A stretch of DNA of 64,000 nucleotides from NCBI RefSeq assembly GCF_900103585.1, contig NZ_FNHV01000019.1, forward strand, positions 62,001-126,000, in the 5' to 3' direction. The stretch comes from Streptomyces sp. cf386. GTDB taxonomy: Bacteria; Actinomycetota; Actinomycetes; Streptomycetales; Streptomycetaceae. Positions 39,627-48,700 of this stretch are shown one piece after another; the stretch's first letter is position 1, and each line of letters opens with the position of its first letter. Both the position numbers and the translations under genes were made by a program. The notes beneath the pieces are model-generated. The model was not told where the DNA came from, did not search any database, and was given only the letters and a program-made list of their open reading frames with translations.

Positions 39627-40841
39627 TCAGGTTCCGATCACTTGCAGTGCGCCCCACAACGCCACCACCGAGCAGGTGAGCGCGGCGGGCACCGTGTACA
39701 GGCCGAGCCGGGTGAACTCCCCCAGCTCGACGTCAGTGTCGTGCTCGTGAACGATTTTCCGCCACAGCAGCGTCGCCAAGGACCCGGCGTAGGTGAGGTT
39801 GGGGCCGATGTTGACGCCGAGCAGCACCGCCAGCACCGCGCCGGGACCGGCCTCGGCGGTCAGGGGCAGCAGCACCAGCACCGCCGGCAGATTGTTGATC
39901 ACGTTGGCCAGTACGGCGGCCAGCGCGGCGATGCCCAGCAGCGCGGGCAGTCCGGTGCCGTCGGGGACGAGATGGCCGAGGGCGTCGTCCAGCCCGTTGT
40001 CGACGACCGCCCGCACCACGATCCCGAGGGCCAGGACGAACGCGAGGAACGGAAGGCCGGCGGCCCGCACCAGGGCCGCGGGAGTGGTCCGGCGCCTGAT
40101 GAGGGCGCGGACGGCCAGCACCAGCGCTCCCGCGAAGGCCGCCCACGCCGGGTCGATGCCCACCGCCGAGGTGACCACGAACCCGGCCAGCGTGCCCGCC
40201 ACCGTGCAGAGGGCGAACAGCGGCAGCTCGGGCGGCCCCGAGGAGGCCGGGGCCTGTGCCCCGGCGTCCAGGTCCACCGCGAAGAACCGGCGGAAGACCA
40301 GGTACTCGACGCCGATCGCGACCACCCAGGGCAGCGCCATCAGCGCGGCGAAGCGGGTGAAGCTCAGCCCGCTCGCGGCGAAGGCGAGCAGATTGGTGAG
40401 GTTGGAGACGGGCAGCAGCAGCGAGGCCGTGTTCGACAGGTGGGTGCACGCGTACACGTGCGGCTTGGCACGAGCACCGAGTCGGGCGGCGGTGGCGAAG
40501 ACGACCGGGGTCAGCAGCACCACGGTGGCGTCCAGGCTCAGCACCGCGGTGATCAGTGAGGCGACGACGAACACCTGCCCCAGGAGCCGACGCGGTCGCC
40601 CCGCGGCGGTGCGCGCCATCCAGGCCCCGCACGCCTGGAACAGGCCCTCGTCGTCGCACAGTTGGGCCAGCACCAGCACGGCCGCGAGGAAGCCGATCAC
40701 CGGCCCCAGCCGGGCGGCCTCGTCCGCCGCGTGGTCCAGTGAGATCGCCCCGGTGGCGATGACCACCCCCGCGGCCGGTACGGCGACGACGGCCTCCGGC
40801 AGGCCCCAGGGGCGCACCACGGCGCCCACCAGGACCACCAC
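39627..40841 (-). CDS. ArsB/NhaD-type ion transporter
   Basis: The 404-residue membrane protein has about ten to twelve hydrophobic segments. SLDATVVLLTPVVFA and HLSNTASLLLPVSNLTNLLAF match the conserved core of the ion-transporter superfamily (ArsB, NhaD, SLC13), and a second half repeats it with NVINNLPAVLVLLPL and GVNIGPNLTYAGSLATLLW. Substrate could be arsenite, sodium or a dicarboxylate. No arsenic genes are adjacent. The GTG start at 40841 is uncertain because the frame remains open for about 20 codons upstream. Confidence 0.85.
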   Translation of the reverse strand: MVVLVGAVVRPWGLPEAVVAVPAAGVVIATGAISLDHAADEAARLGPVIGFLAAVLVLAQLCDDEGLFQACGAWMARTAAGRPRRLLGQVFVVASLITAVLSLDATVVLLTPVVFATAARLGARAKPHVYACTHLSNTASLLLPVSNLTNLLAFAASGLSFTRFAALMALPWVVAIGVEYLVFRRFFAVDLDAGAQAPASSGPPELPLFALCTVAGTLAGFVVTSAVGIDPAWAAFAGALVLAVRALIRRRTTPAALVRAAGLPFLAFVLALGIVVRAVVDNGLDDALGHLVPDGTGLPALLGIAALAAVLANVINNLPAVLVLLPLTAEAGPGAVLAVLLGVNIGPNLTYAGSLATLLWRKIVHEHDTDVELGEFTRLGLYTVPAALTCSVVALWGALQVIGT

Positions 40842-40967
40842 GAGGAGGACGGCAGAGAGCGCTTCCGCGAGGGAGCCGTTCAGGGTCGGAGCCTTTCGAG
40901 ATGGGTGGTGTCCGGTGGCGACAGCGGTGGCAGAGACCGCGTGATCATCGGGGTACCCAAAGAATAC

Positions 40968-41867
40968 TCAGGCATCCCGACGGGCGGTCCGCGCCGACAA
41001 TCCACGGCGCAGGCACTCCGCGAGGCGGGCGGCGAGGCGGCCGTCGGGGTCGAGGCGAGGGTTGAAGATCGTGACGTCGAGTCCCACGGCGCGCGCGTCG
41101 GCCAGGGCCGTCCGCAGCACGCTCTCCAGCTCGTCCCAGGTCAGCCCGTCGGGCAGGCGGTAGTCGACGGCGGGCATGATCGCGTCGTCCAGGACGTCGA
41201 CGTCGAGGTGGACCCAGAAACCGGAGCCCGCACCGGCGGTGAGCCGGTCGACCGCTCGGCGTGCCGCCGTGCCCGCGCCGGACGCGCGTACGCCGTCGAG
41301 GTCGACGGCGTGCAGCCCGGCCGGGAGCGGCTGCATACCAGCCTGCTCGGACTCGGCGGCATCGCGGAAGCCGAGGGCCACGACGTCCTCGTCCCGCACC
41401 AGGGGGCCGCGGCCCTCGAGGTCGGTGAGGATCCGGGGGCCGCGGCCCGTGGCCAGGGCGAGTTCCATCGAGGCGGCCTCACCGGTCGGCTCCGCCGAGG
41501 GCTGGTAGAAGTCGGTGTGGCCGTCGAGGAACAGCAGGCCGTGGCGTCCGCGGCGGCGCAGGGCGAGGAGGTTGCCGAGCAGGATGCTGCAGTCCCCGCC
41601 GAGGACGACGGGGAAACGGCCCTCGTCGAGGACCCGGCCGACCGCGTCGGCCAGCCGGACGGAGTACTCCGCGATGCCGTGCGGGTTGAGCACCCCGGTG
41701 TCAGGGTCCCTCGTCGGGTCGTAGGCGGGCGGTTCGACCCGGCCGGCCCGTACCGCGCCGAGAGCAGCCGCCAGTCCGGCGTCGAGCAGCGCCGTCGGCA
41801 GTTCCTGCACCCCGGAGGGCCGCAGGCCGAGCACGGACGGCGCCTCGATGATCGCGAGTTCCCGCAT
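40968..41867 (-). CDS. arginase/agmatinase (ureohydrolase) family protein
   Basis: The 299-residue protein has the ureohydrolase fold with three metal-site motifs: GGDCSILLG, DGHTDF and HLDVDVLDD. The first normally reads GGDHS, with the His binding one manganese; here it is Cys (about residue 93). The Asp and His ligands of the other motifs are intact. GGAAGGG precedes the ATG at 41867. The substrate may be a guanidino compound other than arginine, or the metal site may be altered. Confidence 0.88.
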   Translation of the reverse strand: MRELAIIEAPSVLGLRPSGVQELPTALLDAGLAAALGAVRAGRVEPPAYDPTRDPDTGVLNPHGIAEYSVRLADAVGRVLDEGRFPVVLGGDCSILLGNLLALRRRGRHGLLFLDGHTDFYQPSAEPTGEAASMELALATGRGPRILTDLEGRGPLVRDEDVVALGFRDAAESEQAGMQPLPAGLHAVDLDGVRASGAGTAARRAVDRLTAGAGSGFWVHLDVDVLDDAIMPAVDYRLPDGLTWDELESVLRTALADARAVGLDVTIFNPRLDPDGRLAARLAECLRRGLSARTARRDA

Positions 41868-42186
41868 GTCCGCGCCCTTCCGCCGCTGCCACCTGCCCGC
41901 TGCCTCCTCACTCCATCTGTGCCACAGCCTCAAGCCCGGCACCACTCGTGGCCGGACGGCGGCAAGGGCGACGCAAGGGGCGGTCACGGTTCGGCGGGGT
42001 GCCCTCCCCTGTAGCGGGCATCCCTGCGCCCAGCCCGCAACTGGCTGAAACTCACTCCTGTGTGACCGGAGTTGACCCACAGTGATTCAAAGCTCAACTG
42101 CTACCGGCGGTAAAGGCTTGCTTTCAGGTAACCCTGCCCCGTACACCTTGCTCACAACTGGCCAAGACTCTGGGGGGAGTTGGCTT
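41868..42186. other. divergent intergenic region, arginase-like and MHYT genes
   Basis: This 319-bp stretch holds no convincing gene. A weak dyad AGTTGA/TCAACT (42070-42075 and 42094-42099) lies 90-115 bases before the MHYT start and includes TTGACC, a possible -35 element, but no convincing -10 follows at the right distance. Confidence 0.5.
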
Positions 42187-43080
42187 ATGGAAGGCACGGT
42201 TGACGGGTTCCGCTATGGTGCGGTGACCCCGGTGGGGGCCTATTTGATGGCCTGCCTGGGAGGGGCGTTGGGACTGCGGTGCATCGTCCGCTCCCTGCTC
42301 AACGAACATTCATGGAAGGCGGGTTGGCTGGGGCTCGGCGCCGCCTCGATCGGCTGTGGCATCTGGACGATGCACTTCATCGCCATGGTCGGCTTCCAGG
42401 TCGAGGAGACCCGGATCCGTTACGACACGGGACTGACCGTCCTCAGCCTCGCCGTGGCCATCGTCGTGGTCGGCATCGGCGTGTTCATCGTCGGGTATCG
42501 GGGCGCGGGCAAGGGCGCGCTGACCGGTGCGGGGGTCATCACCGGGCTCGGTGTGGCCGCCATGCACTATCTGGGCATGGCGGCGATGCATCTCGACGGC
42601 AGCCTCCAGTACGACGTGTTCGCCGTCGGGCTCTCGATCCTGATCGCGATCGTCGCGGCGACCGCCGCACTGTGGGCCGCCGTCACCATCCGCGGTTTCC
42701 TCACCAGCCTCGGCGCCAGCATGGTCATGGGGGTCGCCGTCTCCGGGATGCACTACACGGGAATGGCCGCCGTCAGCGTGCATCTGCACGGGGCGACCGG
42801 CGCGTCATGGGCCGGTGACTCGCCCACCTCGCTGCTGCTGCCCATGCTCCTGGGGCCGGCCATCTTCCTTCTGCTGGCCGGAGTGGTGGTGATGTTCGAC
42901 CCGCTCCTGGTCCTCGGCGAAGGCGAGGGCGCGAGCGCGAAGAGTGGAACCTCCACAACCACGGGTGCGGGAGGACCCGGCAGTTTCTCCGGTCAACGGC
43001 CGGGAGGCGACCGCGAGTTCAAGGCACCCGTACCCGGCACCCAACCGCCCCGCCGGGAACCGTATGCCCGCAAGTGGTGA
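42187..43080 (+). CDS. MHYT-domain integral membrane protein
   Basis: The 297-residue protein has about seven membrane segments. Three MHYT-type motifs, TMHFIAM, AMHYLGM and GMHYTGM, lie in successive segments, as in the predicted copper- or gas-sensing MHYT domain. Most relatives carry a GGDEF/EAL output domain; this one stands alone with a short charged tail. GGGGGGAG lies before the ATG at 42187. A strong hairpin follows the stop. Confidence 0.9.
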   Translation: MEGTVDGFRYGAVTPVGAYLMACLGGALGLRCIVRSLLNEHSWKAGWLGLGAASIGCGIWTMHFIAMVGFQVEETRIRYDTGLTVLSLAVAIVVVGIGVFIVGYRGAGKGALTGAGVITGLGVAAMHYLGMAAMHLDGSLQYDVFAVGLSILIAIVAATAALWAAVTIRGFLTSLGASMVMGVAVSGMHYTGMAAVSVHLHGATGASWAGDSPTSLLLPMLLGPAIFLLLAGVVVMFDPLLVLGEGEGASAKSGTSTTTGAGGPGSFSGQRPGGDREFKAPVPGTQPPRREPYARKW

Positions 43081-43084
43081 CCCA

Positions 43085-43130
43085 GGGGGAGGGTGGGGCA
43101 CGGCGACACGCCGCAGCCCCACCCTCCCCC
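43085..43130 (+). terminator. long hairpin terminator after MHYT gene
   Basis: A perfect 14-bp stem (43085-43098 with 43117-43130) of the type GGGGGAGGGTGGGG/CCCCACCCTCCCCC encloses an 18-base loop that has its own small stem (CGGCG-ACA-CGCCG). It starts 4 bases past the stop codon. Confidence 0.85.
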
Positions 43131-43166
43131 TCTCGGCCTTCTCTCGATCATTGTTACGGTGCACAG

Positions 43167-44669
43167 GTGTCTGACTCCTCACGCGATACCGCCGAAGGCG
43201 CCGGCTGGGGCGCCACCGAACTCGGCGCGTACAAACGGCTGATGCCGCCCAAGGTCGAGAAGATCTCCTGGCTCAACCCGAAGACGCTCTGGGCCGCCCG
43301 CAACGGCGTCCTCGCGTCCTGGTTCGGGGATCCCACGGGGCGTACCCGCAGCCGCTGGGTGGCACAACGGGCCGCGGCCGGGGCACCCGCCGACAAGGTC
43401 ATACGGCGCGACGACCCGGACCGCTTCTCCTTCCTCGTCATCGGTGACACCGGCGAGGGCGACGAGCCCCAGTACGCCGTCGTACCGGGCTTCTTGGAGG
43501 TGGGTCAGGACACGCGGTTCACGGTCCTCGCGAGTGATGTGATCTATCCGGTGGGCAGTGCCGACGACTACGGCACCAAGTTCTTCCGGCCCTACCAGGA
43601 CTACCAGGCACCGATATACGCGATACCGGGCAACCACGACTGGTACGAGGACCTCGGTGCGTTCATGCGCGTCTTCTGCGGCGACGCCCCGGCCCTCGAA
43701 CCCGAGGCCGCGCCCCGCCCGCTCAGCAAGGCGTGGATGCGGTCGCTGCTGTGGCACCGGCCGCGCAAGGGAGAGGGTCAACACCTCGCTGAGGCAAGGG
43801 CGTTGAGGTCCGCATCGGCTCAACAGGCCGTCCAGCCGGGGCCGTACTGGGCGATCGACGCCGGGCCGGTGCGCATCATCGGCATCGACACCGGACTGCT
43901 CGGCACCATCGACGCCGAACAGGGAGCCTGGCTGCGCGAGGTGTCCAAGGATCCCCGGCCGAAGATCCTCATCACGGGGCAGCCGCTGTACGTGGACGGT
44001 GAGCACCACCCCTGCGCGATCGACGGGGGCGGCACCGTCGACGAGATCGTCCGCGACCCGGCCCACCGCTATGTCGCGGCGATAGGCGGTGACATCCACA
44101 ACTACCAGCGCTACCCGGTGCAGGTGGACGGCCGCACCATCCAGTACGTCGTCTCGGGCGGCGGCGGTGCGTTCATGCACGCCACGCACACGATTCCGCG
44201 GGTCGACATCGCGAACGTCACGGAGAAGGAGTTCCGCTGCTATCCCCTGCGCGGCGACTCCCTGGCCTTCTACAGCGGTCTCTACGGGCGAAGGCTGCGC
44301 CTGCGCCGCTTCTTCTCTCTCACCGAGGCGGAGGCCACGGCCGTCGTCGCCGAGCGGCTGGACATCCGGCCGGGTCGCGCACCGGCCGCCGACGCCCGGA
44401 TCACCTGGCGCACGCGCCTGGTCGCGGGCCTGCTGGGCACCGGACGCCGCCCTGACCGCGCCAAGCGGTTCCGGCTGCCCGTGCGCAAGATCTACACCTC
44501 GCTGTTCTCGCCGAGCTCGGCGACCTACAGCCCGCCGTTCTTCAAGTGCTTCCTGCGCCTGGACGTCACCCCGGAGACCGTCCGCCTGCGCTGCTACGCC
44601 GCGACCGGCAACCGCGCCCAGGAGGTCGTCCCGCCGGTCGAGGACGAGGTCACCATTCCCCTGTTGTGA
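43167..44669 (+). CDS. metallophosphoesterase family protein
   Basis: The 500-residue protein has calcineurin-like phosphoesterase motifs: IGDTGEGD (about residue 92), SDVIYPVG in the second position, GNHDWYED and GGDIHNY. No signal peptide is visible. The C-terminal 130 residues are a separate basic domain. A GTG at 43167 is preferred since upstream sequence overlaps the terminator hairpin; its ribosome site is weak. Substrate unknown. Confidence 0.88.
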   Translation: MSDSSRDTAEGAGWGATELGAYKRLMPPKVEKISWLNPKTLWAARNGVLASWFGDPTGRTRSRWVAQRAAAGAPADKVIRRDDPDRFSFLVIGDTGEGDEPQYAVVPGFLEVGQDTRFTVLASDVIYPVGSADDYGTKFFRPYQDYQAPIYAIPGNHDWYEDLGAFMRVFCGDAPALEPEAAPRPLSKAWMRSLLWHRPRKGEGQHLAEARALRSASAQQAVQPGPYWAIDAGPVRIIGIDTGLLGTIDAEQGAWLREVSKDPRPKILITGQPLYVDGEHHPCAIDGGGTVDEIVRDPAHRYVAAIGGDIHNYQRYPVQVDGRTIQYVVSGGGGAFMHATHTIPRVDIANVTEKEFRCYPLRGDSLAFYSGLYGRRLRLRRFFSLTEAEATAVVAERLDIRPGRAPAADARITWRTRLVAGLLGTGRRPDRAKRFRLPVRKIYTSLFSPSSATYSPPFFKCFLRLDVTPETVRLRCYAATGNRAQEVVPPVEDEVTIPLL

Positions 44670-44731
44670 ACCTGGGGGGGCGGGAACATCATCGGGCGCG
44701 GGGCGGTTGGCACTGCCGTACTGCTTGATCC

Positions 44732-45787
44732 ATGAACGATGGAGGGCTCGTGCCGCCGACCTCACGACCGTTGCGCAAGCTCGGCTTCCTCACGATCGGG
44801 CTGTTCGACGAGGCGGATCCACGGCGGGGGCACGAGTCCACGCTGGAGATCATCGAGCTGGGCGAGCGGCTCGGCTTCGACAGCGCGTGGCTCCGCCACC
44901 GTCATCTCCAGTACGGCATCTCCTCCCCCGTCGCCGTCCTCGCGGCGGCGTCCCAGCGCACCCGCCGCATCGAGCTGGGCACCGCGGTCATCCCGCTCGG
45001 CTGGGAGAACCCGCTGCGGCTGGCCGAGGACCTGGCGACGGTCGACATCCTGTCGGGCGGCCGCATCAACCCGGGCGTCAGCGTCGGCCCGCCGATGCAC
45101 TACGACCGCGTCCAGGAGGCCCTGTACCCCGACACGGCTGATGCCGAGGACTTCGGGTACGAGCGGGTGCGGCGGCTGCTGGACTTCGTGCGGGGCAAGC
45201 CGGTCACGGACTTCAGTGGGATGGAGGGCTTTGAGGTGTTCTCCGACCGGGTGCAGCCGCATTCCCCGGGGCTGGGCAGCCGTCTGTGGTACGGCGGCGG
45301 CAGCCTGCGTTCGGCGCAATGGGCCGGCGAGCACGGGATGAACTTCCTGACCAGCAGCGTCGTCAAGGCGGAAGGGCCCGAGGACACGGAGGGGTCCCCG
45401 GACTTCGCGGAGATCCAGCTCTCGCACATCCGCGCCTTCCGCGCCCACCACCCCGACGGCGAGAACGCCCGCGTCTCCCAGGGCCTCGTCGTCATCCCCA
45501 CCGACTCCGCCACGCCGGAGCAGCGCGCGAGGTACGAGGAGTACGTCGCCAAGCGCACCCCGCGCACCACGTCACCGCAGGGTCCGGCCCGGCTGCTGTT
45601 CGCGCCGGACCTCGTCGGCACCGCGGAGGAGATCGCCGAACGCCTCCATGCCCACGCCGCGTTCCGCGAGGTGGACGAGGTGGCGTTCGCGCTGCCCTTC
45701 GCCTTCGAGCACGAGGACTATGTGCAGATCCTCACGGACATCGCGACCCGTCTGGGTCCGGCGCTGGGTTGGCGTTCGGAAGTCTGA
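44732..45787 (+). CDS. luciferase-like (LLM class) flavin-dependent oxidoreductase
   Basis: The 351-residue protein has the TIM-barrel fold of bacterial luciferase-type monooxygenases: ERLGFDSAWLRHRH, RIELGTAVIPLGWENPLRLAED and SGGRINPGVSVG. LLM enzymes use reduced FMN or F420. Some occur as tailoring enzymes of polyketide or peptide clusters. Its 3' end overlaps the 3' end of the hybrid synthetase gene by 56 bases on the opposite strand. The GTG at 44750, directly after GATGGAGGGCTC, is an alternative start and may be the true one. Confidence 0.88.
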   Translation: MNDGGLVPPTSRPLRKLGFLTIGLFDEADPRRGHESTLEIIELGERLGFDSAWLRHRHLQYGISSPVAVLAAASQRTRRIELGTAVIPLGWENPLRLAEDLATVDILSGGRINPGVSVGPPMHYDRVQEALYPDTADAEDFGYERVRRLLDFVRGKPVTDFSGMEGFEVFSDRVQPHSPGLGSRLWYGGGSLRSAQWAGEHGMNFLTSSVVKAEGPEDTEGSPDFAEIQLSHIRAFRAHHPDGENARVSQGLVVIPTDSATPEQRARYEEYVAKRTPRTTSPQGPARLLFAPDLVGTAEEIAERLHAHAAFREVDEVAFALPFAFEHEDYVQILTDIATRLGPALGWRSEV

Positions 45788-48700
45788 GGGAGAGCTCGTC
45801 GCCCTCGGCGAGGACGCGGTCGAGCAGGTGCAGCGGGGCGGGCCGGACTCCGGCGGCCTCGGCCGCGTCCCAGTGGGCGAGGGCCCGGGGCAGGTCGACC
45901 AGGCCGTGGATCAGGGGCAGGTCGCTCGGGGGTCGCCCGGAGTCCGTGAGATGGGCATGGAGCAGCGACTCCAGTCGGCACGAAGCCAAGGTGCCCGGAA
46001 TCCCGTACCGCAGGGCGAAGCCCGCGCTCGCCGGGCCCGGCAGGTCGTCACTGAGCCGCGTCCGAGTGGAGTCCAGGCCCAGCAGACCGCCTCCGACGAC
46101 CAGGACGTCCTGGTCACGGCTCATACGGTCCAGCGCCCGCGCGGTGTCGAAGCAGTGCGGGAAGGAGTCGTCCACGACGATCGTGCCGGGCCGGAGCCGG
46201 TCGACGTCCAGGAGTGCCGTCGCGCCGCTCACCGCGGTGACGATCACGTCGGCCTCGTAGACCGCCGCCGGCAGGGTCCGCCCCGACTCGGCGACCCGGA
46301 CCGGCATCGCCGGGTGCCCGGACGACAGGTCTGCCGCCAGCCGTTGGAGTCGCGCCGTGCTCCCCGGCAGGTCGCACAGCACCAGCCGGGCCGGCGGGTG
46401 GGGTGCCGTCGCCAGCAGCAGTCGTAGGGACGAGGTGCCGATCGAGCCGCACCCGACGACGGCGAGGGAAAGGGTGTCGAGGCGGCGGCCGGTCGCCGAG
46501 AGCGCGGCGTGGACGGTCTTGGCCACGGCGACGGTCGTCGAGGCGTGGCCGGTGGTGATCGCCGCGCTCGTCGTGGTCTCCCGCAGGACGTCGTAGCCGT
46601 AGCCGGTGTGGGACGGGATCATGCCCGCGAGCGAGACGCAGCGGGCGCCGAGGGAGGCGGCGTGCTCCACGGCTCGGGCGGTGCGGGCCGCGAGGTCGCC
46701 GCCCGGGGCGAGTTCGTCGGCGAAGAGCGGGAGGGCGACGAAGCCGGAGTTCCCGAGCGGGGTCCCGGTCTCCTCCAGCAGCCGGGCGCGGCCCTCCGGG
46801 AAGAGGAGTGCCCTGATCTCCTCGCGGCCGAGACCAGGACTCTCGGAGGGCAGTCCGGCGAGGGCGGCGAGGTGGTGCGGTGCGGGCAGGTATCCGACGA
46901 GCGCGGCGTCGAGGTGAGGACGCCGGCGGTGGCCGCTGCCGCGGGCAGGCGCAGGGTCGGCGTCGCCCAGCGCGTCCCGCAGCTGCCTCCGCATCTCCTC
47001 GGCGAACCCGGCGACTTCGCGGGACGTGAGGGCCGCCGCCGAGGCCCGCACGGTGACGCGCAGGCCCGCGCCGTCCGCCACCGGCCGCACGGCCAGGAAC
47101 ACGTCGGTGCCCACCGGCGGCGGGGCGAGGGCGGTGTCGGACTCGTCCGCGTGCAGCGTCAGACCGCCCACGGCCTCGGAGCCGAGGGACGTGAAGTCGA
47201 GGAAGGTGAAGAAGAACTGGGCGTGGTGCGGCAATCCCGCTGCCGTGCGGAGTTCGCCGCCCGGGCCTTCCGCCCGGGCCAGGTAGGTCTCGTCGGCGAT
47301 GTGCCGCAAGTCATCCTCGAACAGGGGCAGTTGGCGACTGCCCTGGCCGCCGCGTCGGGCCGGGCGCAGTGCCACCGCCTCCGCGAACGGGCCGAACATC
47401 CGGTGCGCGTCCACCGTGGACTCCTCACGCCCGGTGACGGCGAGCCCGAGCACGAGGTCGCGCTGTCCGGTGAGGTCGGCGAGGGCACGGTAGTACGCGG
47501 TGAGCAGCGGGGCGTACAGGGTGCGGTGCGCCGCTCGGGCGAGTTCTCGCAGCGCCCCGGTCGTGGCGGCGTCCAGGGTGAATCCCGTGGTGTGGAAGGC
47601 CGGTTGCGCATCGGCGTCCTCGGGGGTCGGCCGACGCAGGGCGGGGGGCGTGTAGGGCGCCCGCAGGCGTGCGCGGTAGTCCTCGGCCTCGGCTCCACGT
47701 GTCTGTGGGCGTACGGCGGACAGGGCGATGTGCTCGCGGAAGGAGCCGTCGAGCTGCGGCAGGCCGTGCGGGAGGCCGCGGTCGAGTCGGTCATACACGG
47801 TGAGCAGTTCCCTGGCGAGCAGGGCGGCGCTGTAGCCGTCGCCGATGAGGTGGTGTGCGTGGACGACGAGCACATGCTCGGCGGGGGCCACACCGAACAG
47901 GCGTAGACGCAGCAACGGCCAGGCCCAGGGCTCGAGTCGGCGCCGTGCCTCCTCGGCGATCCGCTCCTCCAGCAGATCGGGGTCCGCGAGGGCCTCCACC
48001 TCCACGGGCAGGCGCAACGAGTCCGGCAGCTCCTGCTGCACGGGCGGACGGGTGCCTGCGGGGAAGACGGTGCGCAGCATGGGATGCCGGGCGACAAGAA
48101 CATCGACGGCGCGCTGGAAGACGTCCTGGCGCAGCGGCCCGTTCAGCCGGAACCGGGCGAGCCAGCCGGAGCCCGCACCGGGGTTGATGGTCTCGGCGAG
48201 CAGGAATCCTCGCTGGGACGGTGTGAGGGGGTAGGGACTCGCCCACTGCGCAGAGCCGGAGTCCGGGGGCGGCGCGGCCGACGAGCCAGTGGCGGCGGTG
48301 TCGAGAGCCGCCGCGAGTGCGCTCAGCGTGCGGTGGGTGTAGACGGTGGTCGGCCGGGGGACGGCCGGCAGTTCCTTGCGCAGTCGGGCGAAGAGCTCCA
48401 GCACCATGATGGAGTCGCCGCCGAGGGCGAAGAAGTCGTCCTCGCGAGTGACGTCCGGGACGTCCAGCAGGACCGACCAGATGCGTGCCAGGGTGAGCTC
48501 GGTCGGGGTGGCGGGAGGCGTGCCGGGCCCGGACGGCACGGACTCGTGCGTACGGTCGCTCCCGTCCTGATCACCTTCAACGACGGCGGCATCCGCCGCG
48601 CTGGATCCCTCACCTTCGCGGGCCAGCAAGTTGCGGTCGATCTTGCCGGTTCCGGTCAGGGGCATCGCGGGGATCGAGCGGATGCGTCCGGGCAGCATGT

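Noticed and set aside
43074..43166. N-terminal extension of the metallophosphoesterase.
   Set aside because: It would run through the terminator hairpin of the MHYT gene and has no homologous-looking content.
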